Assembly (NCBI RefSeq): GCF_010093595.1
Contig: NW_022985440.1
Location: 1,478,222-1,542,221 of the forward strand
DNA length: 64,000 bases
Origin: Mytilinidion resinicola
Taxonomy: Eukaryota > Ascomycota > Dothideomycetes > Mytilinidiales > Mytilinidiaceae
Direction: 5' to 3'
The stretch's first letter is position 1. Each line of letters starts with the position of its first letter. A model generated the notes under the pieces. The model ran no database searches, had not been told where the DNA came from, and saw nothing but the letters and a program-made list of their open reading frames with translations. A program made the translations under genes and the position numbers. Shown in pieces: positions 55,907 to 64,000 of this stretch.

Positions 55907-56525
55907 ATGCACCACCTCCGCCGTACCCTATTCTCAACTCCCACCAAATCAACACAAACACTCTACCGCGCCTTCACTTCCACAGCCATCAATATGGGTG
56001 TCACCAAGAAAGTTCTCCAGCCCGGCAACGGCGTCGACAAGCCAAAGGCCGGCGACAACGTCACCATGGTCTACACCGGCTGGCTCGAGGACACGAGCGC
56101 AGCGAACGGCAAGGGCAAGCAGTTTGACTCGTCGGTTGGCCGTGGCGACGGAACTTTCCCGGTGAAGATCGGGACGGGGCAAGTGATTAAGGGTATGTTT
56201 CTTTTCTGCTTACGGGTTACTAGAGATGCTAATTGAAATGGCCAGGCTGGGATGAGGGCATCCTCAGCGCTGATGGCGGTATGACTCTGGGCGAGAAGTC
56301 GACGCTGACGATCACTGGGTACGTGGCGGCTTTTTCTGATAGATGGGTGAGGCGGAACTGATGATTTGGAAGGGATTACGCTTACGGGCAACGCGGGTAT
56401 CCGGGACTGATCCCGCCGATGGCCACTCTCATCTTGTGAGTTTACCGGTCTTCAGCCGATGGTCTAATGTACTAATTGCCCGCAGCGATGTGGAGCTCAA
56501 AGGTATCAACGGCAAAAAGGCTTAG
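55907..56525 (+). CDS. FKBP-type peptidyl-prolyl isomerase with two in-frame starts
   Basis: Four exons (55907-56192, 56246-56318, 56373-56435, 56486-56525). From ATG 55907 the product has 153 residues; from ATG 55994 it has 124. The core reads GDNVTMVYTGWLEDTSAANG, KQFDSSVGRGDGTFPVKIGT, GQVIKGWDEGIL, GEKSTLTITGDYAYGQRGYP, then PPMATLIFDVELKGING. It has the FKBP12 ligand-pocket residues Tyr, Phe-Asp, Val-Ile, Trp and Tyr. The extra 29 residues (MHHLRRTLFSTPTKSTQTLY...) are basic, Ser/Thr-rich and acid-free, like a mitochondrial presequence. One gene giving cytosolic and mitochondrial FKBP is documented in Neurospora. It is the likely receptor for FK506 and rapamycin. Confidence 0.93.
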
Positions 56526-56760
56526 ATGGTCACGTGAAATTTCGGAGACGGCAAAAACACCAGTTTATCCGATGGCATTTGGACCCCACGGTCGAATTAA
56601 AAATCTAGCTCATGTAGAGTTTGCTTATAGCAATTACTAGACGAATCATATGAGTTGAAACGATGAAGTCAGCGTGCTAGAGCTTTCCAGTCACAACTCA
56701 AATATGCACAGACTAAGATTCAAATACTAATTAATACCTCTGTAATGTACCTGGACAAAA

Positions 56761-56810
56761 GTCTGTGCACCCTTGCTTGCCATTGTTTGAGGTGCTCTGG
56801 CGTATTATGG
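56761..56810. repeat. single arm of the dispersed inverted-repeat element
   Basis: GTCTGTGCACCCTTGCTTGC followed by CATTGTTTGAGGTGCTCTGG aligns with the left arm of the 12.3-kb copy. The facing arm is not evident within 200 bases. Confidence 0.45.
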
Positions 56811-57029
56811 AGTGTTCAGAGAAGATATGCAATCCTGGGCAGCGCAAATCGGAGCAGACCGAAACGCTTTTAATCGACCTATCTTGGCGTGGTCTGGAGT
56901 AGCTCCACATATCATAAAGGTTATGGAAGAGACTAGGAGAAGAGCGCACAAACTTATGTTATAGTACGGTACTACTGTGGCAAGAATAACATAAGGCCGC
57001 TCGTTGGAAAAAACAAGCAAAAAAATTCA

Positions 57030-57492
57030 CTCGCTTTCTCTTCACTCCGCGGCTCGAACCCGGACCTCCGAGGAGTAAATTAAAAAGTTGAACAAAAAGA
57101 AATTGGTCACTTTGCGATGTACGGTTTGGAGTAGCGTGAGCTTTAACACACTGCGCAATTGCGATTGTTGAGTGTGCTATGTCACAGCCCGGTACCTGCC
57201 CTTGGATTTCTCAATTTCTTGAAATGCGTTCAATGTTTTGAATATTATACCCTTGAAATTGCGGCGCTCTTAAGCAACTTATGTGCTGCCTTCCTAAAAC
57301 GCAAGTGAGTGCTGTCCAGTACTCCCAATAATAATGAGGGCGGCTTGATAAGAAGAGTGAAGGCTGCTTTGCAAGACATGGAGAAGTTAATGGAAAGAAT
57401 ACAAAAAAGATTCACTCGCTCGACAATTTGGACCAGGATCTCCGAGAAGCAAAAGAAATTGGCTACTTTGCGATGTACGGTTTGGAATAGCG
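57030..57492. repeat. pair of direct repeats, one with a tRNA-like B-box
   Basis: The segments 57030-57135 and 57405-57492 share TTCACTCGCT at the start and CTTTGCGATGTACGGTTTGG near the end, with smaller matches between. On the minus strand the first copy contains GGTTCGAGCC, a good B-box, and an A-box-like TCGCAAAGTGACC about 60 bases before it. It cannot fold as a complete tRNA. A tRNA-derived SINE remnant is possible. Confidence 0.45.
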
Positions 57493-57500
57493 CTTCCAAT

Positions 57501-59038
57501 CTATGATTTATTTCCCATCAAGCGCCGCAGCATCAACACCTCATGCTTGGTCACAAAGACACCGTTGCCCGTCGGACCACCAGAAACACCGCCGCTATCA
57601 CTTGACGACCCCTCCAATGCATCCACGAGGTCTCGGACCTTCGCACCCTCCCACTGCCCCCCCTCATTCGTCCAATAAACCCGCTTGATCCCAACCGAAT
57701 CCATATAGCAGATGCATCGATAGCAAGGCCTCGACGTGAGAACAGTACGTCGATCGAACTTCTCCCCCTTTTGAGTCTCTATTATATCGTTCGGTGGCCG
57801 ATGAGGATCGACTAACTCTTCGTGAAGAGATCCGGTTCGAGGCTGAGAGCTATGCGTATTCCGTCCATCGGTAAGTGAGTCATCTGAGCTACAGTCACTG
57901 CATTCGGCCATGATCTCGGAGTTTGGTGGCAAGACCGGCGACATCGTCGACTCGGGGGCTCTACGATCGGCCTTCCAGCCAAGCCGAGCAACATATATAT
58001 CAGCTCCATTCAATCGTGGGTGCTTCATGCGATCTGTCACACTGCGAGATATCTGTCCGGTGCGGCCTTTTGGAAGTAGAGATGTCTGGGTCGTCGCGGG
58101 GTTCTTGTCTGGAGCGTTCTTCTTACTCAGCTTCACTATCAGCGTCCAACATGATGTATAATAGGCTCTGTAGACTTACAATAGGGATGCTAGTATCAAA
58201 TGTAGTCGAGATATCGGGAGAAACAGAACCGGAACCAGTAACATCGGAAGTCAAGGATGACGACTCAAGCTTATGTAGGGACTGCTGTCGCAGTTGTTTC
58301 TGTTGTCCAGAACGGTCGTACTGATACTGATTCCCCTGTTGACCATTCTTCAGATTCTTCAGGCGGTGTTTCTCCGCACTTTTCTTGTTGGACAAGGCCA
58401 CGTCTCTTTCTTTCACGTTGTCCGAACCCGCCTTGTCCGTTTTGGCCTGGTTGAGATGCAGTGGCTTCAAAGCAGTACTCTTGAACCTGTGCCTCGCCGC
58501 GGCGCAGCTCCGTGGCCGACTGGTTGAGTGCGTTGAGGCACACCCGCTCGACGTACGCTTTGAGGCCGTCCTTTCGTAGTCGGGCTTTTCGTTTAGAATC
58601 ACCCGATAGTTTAAAGCACGGTTTTTGAGACGACAGAGCGCTGGAGGCCATGGTGCTAGAAGACGAGAGGGCAGAGTGAATCGCCATCATCTCAGAGTGC
58701 ATGGACAGCGGCGTGTTGGCGTGACTGCCTCCACCCATACCCTCAAACGGTGTGAAAGGCTTCGTATCCTGGATATCCCTAGACTCACTCTCGCTCTTAG
58801 GCTTCTGCTTCTGCTTCTGCTTCTGCTTTCGCTTCAACTCAGCAATGGCAGCTCCATCGGCTGCACCAGATGCGAGACGGCCAGTCTTGAGAGCACCGCC
58901 ATTGAATCCGGAGCGATAGTCATTGTAACCTTGGCCAATAACTTTCCCACCGCGAACGACAATGCAGCCGTGGCGGTAGCGGAGAGAAGATTTGGAAGCC
59001 TGCTCGAGGCAGAGAGTGAGGTAATTGTCAGTCTTCAT
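57501..59038 (-). CDS. cytidine/deoxycytidylate-deaminase-fold protein with a very long insert
   Basis: Three exons (58487-59038, 58180-58446, 57501-58130) give 482 residues, all in frame; introns are only 40 and 49 nt. The N-terminus reads YLTLCLEQASKSSLRYRHGC and IVVRGGKVIGQGYNDYRSGF, and the zinc/catalytic His-x-Glu is in LSMHSEMMAIHSAL (about 110-122). The second zinc motif, SRPCYRCICYMDSVGI, comes only at about 406-421, then KRVYWTNEGGQWEG. About 290 residues of disordered, Lys/Gln/Ser-rich sequence, including a KQKQKQKQK run, separate the two zinc motifs, against some 30-60 in ordinary members. The acceptor at 58131 joins SIPI to LSKKN. The substrate (free nucleotide or RNA) is unknown. 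Confidence 0.82.
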
Positions 59039-59695
59039 TTTGATGTAATTGTAGTTGGTCTTGGGTCAGTTCAAGAGCTTTGAGAGAAGTTTTGTAGGCT
59101 TTGGAATTGCTTATGAGCTGATAGCTAGGTGTGCTTTCTGACTCTATGTCTAGATGTGGCTGTGGAGAAAGACGGACAGAGGTTGTAGCCGTGGAGTCAT
59201 GGAACAATGCCGCCAAGCCGCTAGCCCCCAAATTCAACGATGCCTTCAATGCACGCCCCTGACGCAGTGTTCATGACAAAGTCACCATCCTGGCATTAAT
59301 TCACACAAACCTTTCCATTCACGAAAAACTAGTGCTTCTTATACTGCTTAGATTCCACGCCTTGGATAGCCCCTCAGAATCGCGTGAGACTCCCGTCTCA
59401 CTCCTCAGCCTCTTGTCACACAGAATTACTCTTAAAGAGGCAGGTCGTCTACCATCCCAGCCTAGTTGAATCACAGAGACCTGAAGTTTGACTTGAACAA
59501 CCAATGACTATCATCATGAGTCACGAATGGAGTACTTAAAGCAAACACATCACTTTCGTCTCAATTGACTTACAGGCACTCACATTCTTTTAAAAGCTCA
59601 GAGTCGCTCATTGCTTCAGAGGCATCTTACTTAACTTAACACTCTAAAGTATCTATCAAGGCTCAGGCCGCAAATAAAAGAACACATCCCTCCCA
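59039..59695. other. divergent intergenic region
   Basis: Promoters of the deaminase-like gene (minus) and the acetyltransferase gene (plus). No further structure is recognised. Confidence 0.5.
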
Positions 59696-60334
59696 ATGGC
59701 TACAACACCAAATCCCACGGCTCAATTGCCGCTACAAACGATATCTGTATCCGAATCCTCGCCTCTCCCCGAGCCCATCGTCACCACCGCCCGCCTGAGT
59801 ATCCGTCCCATGCACCCCCAAGACATCCCCTCCGTCGCCTTCGCCCAGAACTCCCCGGCCGTTGCCCGCTACATGAGCTCCGCCTTCGCGATCCCCTACA
59901 CCCTCGTGCACGCCACCAAATGGATCGCGCAAAACCTCACACCGCCATATAACCACTTCGCCATCACTCTTCTGACCGATCCTACCACCGTCCTCGGCCA
60001 ATTTGGCTTCATGCCTGGCCAGGATACCGAAGCACATACCGCGGTACTGGGTTATTGGCTGGGCGAGGCGTCTTGGGGAAAGGGTATCATGACGGAGGCG
60101 TTGGAGGCGATGACGGCATACGGGTTCCAGGAGAAGGGGTACCTGAAGCTTATAGCAAAGGTGGTTGCTGGGAATGCGGGGAGCGAGCGGTGCTTGAAAA
60201 AGTGTGGGTTTGTCGTTGAAGGTGTGATGAAAAAGCAGGTGCTCAAGGCGGGGGAGGTGAACGATTTGATATTCCTGGGGTTGTTGAAGGAAGAGTGGGA
60301 GAAGAGGCCCGAGGCGAAGAAGAATGATGAGTGA
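59696..60334 (+). CDS. GNAT-family N-acetyltransferase (RimJ/RimL type)
   Basis: A single exon of 212 residues. After a 25-residue leader the fold starts TTARLSIRPMHPQDIPSVAF. The acetyl-CoA-binding strand and loop are in VLGYWLGEASWGKGIMTEAL (about residues 117-136). The late motif AGNAGSERCLKKCGFVVEGV is typical of the Acetyltransf_3 group, which acetylates small molecules or protein N-termini. Nothing shows the substrate. It is convergent with the secreted-protein gene at 60419. Confidence 0.9.
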   Translation: MATTPNPTAQLPLQTISVSESSPLPEPIVTTARLSIRPMHPQDIPSVAFAQNSPAVARYMSSAFAIPYTLVHATKWIAQNLTPPYNHFAITLLTDPTTVLGQFGFMPGQDTEAHTAVLGYWLGEASWGKGIMTEALEAMTAYGFQEKGYLKLIAKVVAGNAGSERCLKKCGFVVEGVMKKQVLKAGEVNDLIFLGLLKEEWEKRPEAKKNDE

Positions 60335-60418
60335 TTGAGAGCGGGTGGTGGGTCAACGTATGTGATTCGAGGTATACGGAGAATGGTTACGGCATATCGA
60401 ACCTTTCCAACTGGTTGC

Positions 60419-60757
60419 TTATGGTGTATAACAGCCGACTTGACTAGGAATGGGGCCATGCTTCGGGTTGCAGTATTGGTTCTTGCAGTAGGCCAGACTA
60501 TTGTCCATCGTATTAGTATCGTCAACACTATAAAAGAGATCCAAGGATGTATAGACTTACTAGTTGTCGTTCATGCTTATAGTACTGCCAACAATCTTGT
60601 CAGTATTCCATTCGTGGGGACATCGGTAGGCTTACTATTCGCTACCACCTCTGCAAGCCCAACACCCGTTCACGCAATTTTGGTAATTGTTCTGAGCGGA
60701 GACGACACTGAGAAAGCCAACGAGGGCGAAAATGAGGAAGGTAGATAGCTTCATCAT
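60419..60757 (-). CDS. small secreted cysteine-rich protein (effector-like), three exons
   Basis: Exons on the minus strand are 60636-60757, 60561-60584 and 60419-60497, 74 residues. Introns are 51 nt (branch CTGAC) and 63 nt (a perfect TACTAAT branch point 14 nt before the acceptor). It starts MMKLSTFLIFALVGFLSVVS with signal cleavage after Ala. The mature part is about 53 residues with six cysteines: NCVNGCWACRGGS, then YCKNQYCNPKHG and a last VGCYTP. Six cysteines in about 50 residues imply three disulphides and an apoplastic or wall location. No homologue is recognised. Such proteins in these fungi include plant-interaction effectors and antimicrobial peptides, but this is only by resemblance. 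Exon 2 is 24 nt, so gene finders may miss it. Confidence 0.75.
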
Positions 60758-61830
60758 GAAGAGAGCTCCGAAAAGCATGGAGTGGCAGGCCGCTGGAGGT
60801 ACGTAGCACGGTACGGATGAGAGTTGAGCGGGAGCGGGTGGCTTGAACTAACGACTTCAGCAGCCATTGCGCGCTTCTCCAGCCTTTTCTTATGGGCCAA
60901 GGAAGGCCTGAAATAATAAGTCCAATGGGAGCTTCGCGGTCGAGCGTTGACCCCTCTCCAGCAGCGATCCTGCACATCCTTCATTTCATCACGGGCTAGG
61001 AAGGTAGATCCTAGGACGAGAATGAAAAAATCAAAGGAACTTCCCGCCTTCAATAGACTCTAACCACCCTACATTAGCTCGACTGCGTCCTGTGTTTTGA
61101 CAGCGTCTGTGGTGGCCCGAGACATTTTCCGAAATTTGATCGTGATGGAAGTAGACGGTTTTGACGGCCCTCTTACCTCGCCGGGCCACCTCAGGCAGTT
61201 GCAAGCAAGTATACGCATTGTGCATACGGGAACGATCGAATAAGTGTCGCTGCATAGTAGAGTCGTGCAGTAGTTCACGAGCGTCCCTCCCACTCCTCTA
61301 CTTCGGAGGCAGGCCGGCGGGGGACGACATCCTTCGAGACATCTCACTGCACGTTACCTTCAGAATCTCGCCATCTTGATCATCAACGCTTAGAGCCCTG
61401 CACGCCACGGCGCTCACTAGTCTTACGGAGTCGGTCGCGAAAGACCTCGTCCGAAGGTAGTCCCTATAAGATTTATAGAGACCATGGACGATTAACGCAA
61501 ACACTTCGATCCTTTCAAACGAGGGCGCCGTTTACCAACATGTAATCACGAAACCACATCGTCACTAAAGTCCTACCAGTTCGATGGCGATGCCCGTTCG
61601 TCCCAACGGGCGGTCGTGGAACCGCGTACCAGATTGACCCTGATTCTCTGCAGGTGCTACCAATAATGACGGTGGCATGGTACTTACCCGCACCTGTACA
61701 CAAGAAGTTCCAATCTGCTACAAAACCTTCAGGTCTTCCCATCAATTGCTGCGTACATTCATCCTTTCCTCCTCCTCTATCTCCATTTCATCTCATACGA
61801 AACCCATCCCAAACTCTAAACCACCTCAAA
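60758..61830. other. intergenic with one inverted-repeat element
   Basis: No supportable gene. A diverged family element spans 61092-61220. A minus-strand frame at 61515-61745 (76 codons) has no known motif. Confidence 0.5.
61092..61220. repeat. copy of the dispersed inverted-repeat element
   Basis: The left side CAGCGTCTGTGGTGGCCCGAG and the right side CTCGCCGGGCCACCTCAGGC face each other about 60 bases apart. The right side continues CAGTTGCAAGCAAGTATACG like the family arm. The left side resembles the 14.9-kb copy. Confidence 0.55.
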
Positions 61831-62439
61831 ATGCTCAAATCACTCTCCCTTCTCATCCTCTCGCTTTCCTTCTTCATCATACGAACCACCGCAACACCCT
61901 ACCCGACCGGCCCCCTCAAACCGGTCTTCCTCGTCACCACCCCCCAACGCACCCCCTCCTCAAACTCCTCCCTCCTCCATTCTGTCAGCGCGACATGTCT
62001 CTTTGACCCTTACCACCAGCCCAACTTCCTTCTCCGCCTGACCGGCCCCGGGTATGGCAGCTTACCCAACTTCACGCTCACAGACGGCACGCTACACACC
62101 ACTATCTACAACTTCGGGCCGCCGGCTATGGGGACATTTGAGTACAACTCTACACTAGTATTGGAGGGACAGGAGCTGCAGTTTCTCGCGGCGCCGCAGG
62201 GAAAGGGGAATTTAGCATTAGTCGGGGGGTATTTACTCGCTGTGGATGGGGCGGTGGAGGGGTGGGAGGTTTGTGTGGAAGAGTTGGGGCAGAGTGTGGT
62301 GAGTCTAGTTTTTTTTCTTCTTGGGGACCAAGGAGAGGTATGGAGGGAGGCTAACATGGTGTTCTAGATTAAGTGGAAGAGTGGGGATGCGACTTGTAAT
62401 GCTACGTATATCCAGGCAGTTACCACGCCGCCGTATTGA
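61831..62439 (+). CDS. secreted protein, unknown beta-rich family
   Basis: Two exons (61831-62298, 62368-62439) give 179 residues. The signal peptide is MLKSLSLLILSLSFFIIRTT. The mature part has three Cys (SATCLFDPY, WEVCVEE, GDATCNATY), several N-glycosylation sequons (for example NSSL, NFTL, NSTL) and alternating hydrophobic strands (FLLRLTGPGYGSLPNFTL, LQFLAAPQGKGNLALVGGYL). This matches the general look of uncharacterised secreted fungal DUF proteins such as the DUF7907 type, but I am not certain of the family. The 69-nt intron separates the last 23 codons. Confidence 0.7.
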
Positions 62440-63566
62440 AAGTGGTGGGGATGGGAGGACAGAAAAGGCGGGTTGGGATAGATGGGTCGGGAAAGATAAA
62501 TACGTCTGCGTGTACTGCTCTGACGTGACTCCGAGGCGTGTCCTGTAAGAGCTCGAAAGTGCGGTAACTTGGAGGCATCAACATCACCAAGACATGCCAC
62601 AGAAGCTGAATGCTTAATTTCCTCGGGGATCACGGTCCAAAGCCATGCAATTCATTCGAGGTAGAAATCAGAACGTTATGTATATAGATCGTGAATCTGA
62701 TATGGAAATCATGAAAAGTAGAACTTGGAAGAATCGCAGAAGTGCTTTGATGGGGTGAACATGCAGGAAGCATCTCTACCCATCAATTCTCGTTCCTGTC
62801 CCATTCGCCTCAAACCTTCAAGAAGCTCTCCATGTTGCTAGAAACTGAGGAGCAAGAAGGGAGTCGGGCTCGGAAGAAGTGTTAGACATGGCTCCTCTGG
62901 TATCGCGCTCAGAATTCGATCATCACACTACGCTCTGCCTTACTCGCGAGGTTAAGGAACTTCTCGTACAATTCTGCCCTCAAGTCGAAAATCCTTCTCA
63001 CCCAAACCAACCGGAACCATGCCGCCCGGAAATGGAGGATCGAGATGAGTTCGAAGGATCTAACGTGAGAACCCTTCCTTCTTTCTTGTATTTTACTATA
63101 ATAAGTTAATAGCTCTAATAAAAATAGGGGGTTGATAATCTCACACCACCTAATCCCTCCAGGCACACCCCCTAATTCCTCCAGGCACACACCCCCTCTT
63201 AGCGCTTCACCACCTTCTGATTGGCTCGGAGCAGTGCGGAGGAAGCTCCGGGCATTCACTTTTACGTCTCTCTACACGTGACGCTATACGCAAGGCCGTA
63301 TGTGATGCTATACGCGAGGCCGTACATGATGCTATACACGAGCTCACGTACAGCTATATAGCTATGCCGATTCGTATAGCCTCACATATAGCCTCAGGTA
63401 CGAGCTCAGGTACGAGCTCACGTAGTCTAAGTCTAAGTATGAGTATAGAATAGAATTCTATTCTAGAAGTGCCTACGTGCCTAATAGCATGCCAAACCTG
63501 CCAAAACCTCGCCTTATTACAGCTCCTTTTGCATCAAGCCTAGCCCCCTAGCATCGCCGCCTACAC
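62440..63566. other. intergenic, repeat-rich towards the right
   Basis: No gene. From about 63100 the composition changes. CCTCCAGGCACAC occurs twice (63157-63190). A 24-bp tandem unit follows at 63279, then GAGCTCACGTA and GGTACGAGCTC each occur twice between 63348 and 63425. This looks like the flank of a mobile element or subtelomere-type sequence. Confidence 0.5.
63279..63350. repeat. 24-bp tandem repeat, three units
   Basis: Units start TGACGCTATACGC (63279), TGATGCTATACGC (63303) and TGATGCTATACAC (63327), the first two sharing AGGCCGTA. Spacing is exactly 24 bp. Confidence 0.7.
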
Positions 63567-64000
63567 CTACTCTTCACCTTGATTAATATACCCCTCGATT
63601 TCCTCATCATACGCTGCAAGCTGACGTAGAAGCTCCTCTCGGCTAAGCCTCTGTGCTTGAGGATGAGGCTGAGGCTGAGGCATAGGCTGAGGCGTAGGCT
63701 GAGTACTATCTTTCCTCTGCAGTGCCTTTTTCCGTGGTACCTTATCCTTTGCACCAGGCGGCCGGCCGCGGTTCTTAGCTGCAGGTGCAGCCGTAGGTGT
63801 AGCTGTAGGCGCTGCTGTATGCGCTGCTGTATGCGCTGCTGTATGCGCTGCTGTATGCGCTGCTGTATGCGCTGCTGTAGGTACTGCCGTAGGTGCTGCC
63901 GTAGGTACTGCCGTAGGTGCTGCCGTAGGTACTGCCGTAGGTGCTGCCGTAGGTGCTGCCGTAGATGCAGCTGTAGGCCTAAGAAGGGCTGGATCAATAC
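63567..64000 (-). CDS. C-terminal part of an AT-hook, repeat-bearing protein (partial at window edge)
   Basis: A minus-strand frame is open from the right edge to a TAG at 63567-63569, 144 codons, with no start inside the window. It encodes about 17 four-residue units (PTAA, PTAV, HTAA), then KNRGRPPGAKDKVPRKKALQ, an AT-hook-like core. A Gln/Pro segment follows and the end is LSREELLRQLAAYDEEIEGY. Another open frame over the same bases encodes monotonous Leu-Arg-Gln and is clearly a shadow. Such tails occur in fungal mobile-element or DNA-binding proteins, but I cannot name the family. Confidence 0.55.
   Translation of the reverse strand, partial: IDPALLRPTAASTAAPTAAPTAVPTAAPTAVPTAAPTAVPTAAHTAAHTAAHTAAHTAAHTAAPTATPTAAPAAKNRGRPPGAKDKVPRKKALQRKDSTQPTPQPMPQPQPHPQAQRLSREELLRQLAAYDEEIEGYINQGEE
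63783..63978 (-). repeat. 12-bp coding tandem repeat
   Basis: About 16-17 units of 12 bp. Five are identical (GCTGCTGTATGC on the plus strand). The others alternate GCTGCCGTAGGT and ACTGCCGTAGGT. They encode four-residue units and keep the frame. The identical block suggests recent slippage, so copy number probably varies between strains. Confidence 0.75.

Larger units (their letters stand above)
56526..57500. other. intergenic with repeats
   Basis: No gene. It contains a solo arm of the dispersed element (56761-56810) and a pair of related 90-100-bp direct repeats listed separately. Confidence 0.5.

Noticed and set aside
60820..60900. tRNA-like stretch (GGCTTGAACTAACGACTTC) on the minus strand
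   Set aside because: The supposed T-stem does not pair and no acceptor stem can be formed.
63548..63997. 149-codon minus-strand frame of Leu-Arg-Gln repeats
   Set aside because: Shadow of the 12-bp repeat; the neighbouring frame gives a balanced protein with an AT-hook and sensible C-terminus.
1..64000. CRISPR array, prophage or operon-type structure
   Set aside because: Spliceosomal introns and fungal families throughout; the repeats present are inverted or tandem, without regular spacers.

Overview
The window is nuclear DNA of a filamentous ascomycete. Genes carry short spliceosomal introns (about 40-75 nt, GTAAGT/GTATGT/GTACGT donors, CTAAC-type branch points). The families are fungal: a PDR-type ABC transporter, AcrB, Ish1-repeat protein, HVA1 Tudor protein, a fungal-type RBR ligase and small secreted proteins. 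Base composition, intron style and the recurring short inverted-repeat elements point to Dothideomycetes (Mycosphaerella-like), but I cannot place it to genus from sequence alone.

Layout. 1-5.1 kb: gene-poor left flank, then a secreted, repeat-rich, probably GPI-anchored wall protein. 5.7-10.0 kb: an amidoligase-like protein lacking its usual catalytic signatures, a Sec14 lipid-transfer protein, and a frameshifted Cys-repeat ORF. 10.3-16.3 kb: a nine-exon PDR transporter whose introns are swollen by repeats; two of them are homologous to each other from donor to acceptor. 17.4-21.9 kb: a BTB protein and the CCR4 deadenylase. 23.4-26.6 kb: a methyltransferase, a four-exon LYR protein and a mitochondrial-type thioesterase with an apparent one-base break. 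27.8-35.1 kb: acrB and the glycine decarboxylase P protein. 36-41.2 kb: a small hydrophilic protein, an unknown acidic protein and an RBR E3 ligase. 42-50.9 kb: an F-box pseudogene, a small mitochondrial-type protein, an Ish1-repeat protein, a decayed ORF cluster and an unknown nuclear-type protein. 51.3-59 kb: a coiled-coil protein, HVA1, an FKBP with two possible starts, and a deaminase-fold protein. 59.7-62.4 kb: a GNAT acetyltransferase, a spliced six-cysteine small secreted protein and another secreted protein. The right edge (63.1-64 kb) is tandem-repeat rich and holds the C-terminal end of an AT-hook protein.

The genes do not form an operon or an obvious biosynthetic cluster. Most are housekeeping genes (mRNA deadenylation, one-carbon/glycine metabolism, lipid transfer, protein folding) interleaved with lineage-specific secreted proteins and decaying genes. 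The most unusual signals are (i) the twin repeat-bearing introns of the transporter, which look like introner-type intron duplication combined with MITE insertion, (ii) a dispersed family of short inverted-repeat elements with at least ten partial or full copies, and (iii) two small multi-exon genes (LYR protein; six-cysteine secreted protein) that only appear once introns of about 50-150 nt are removed by eye. Several broken reading frames occur, two at short homopolymers, so assembly error must be weighed against true decay.
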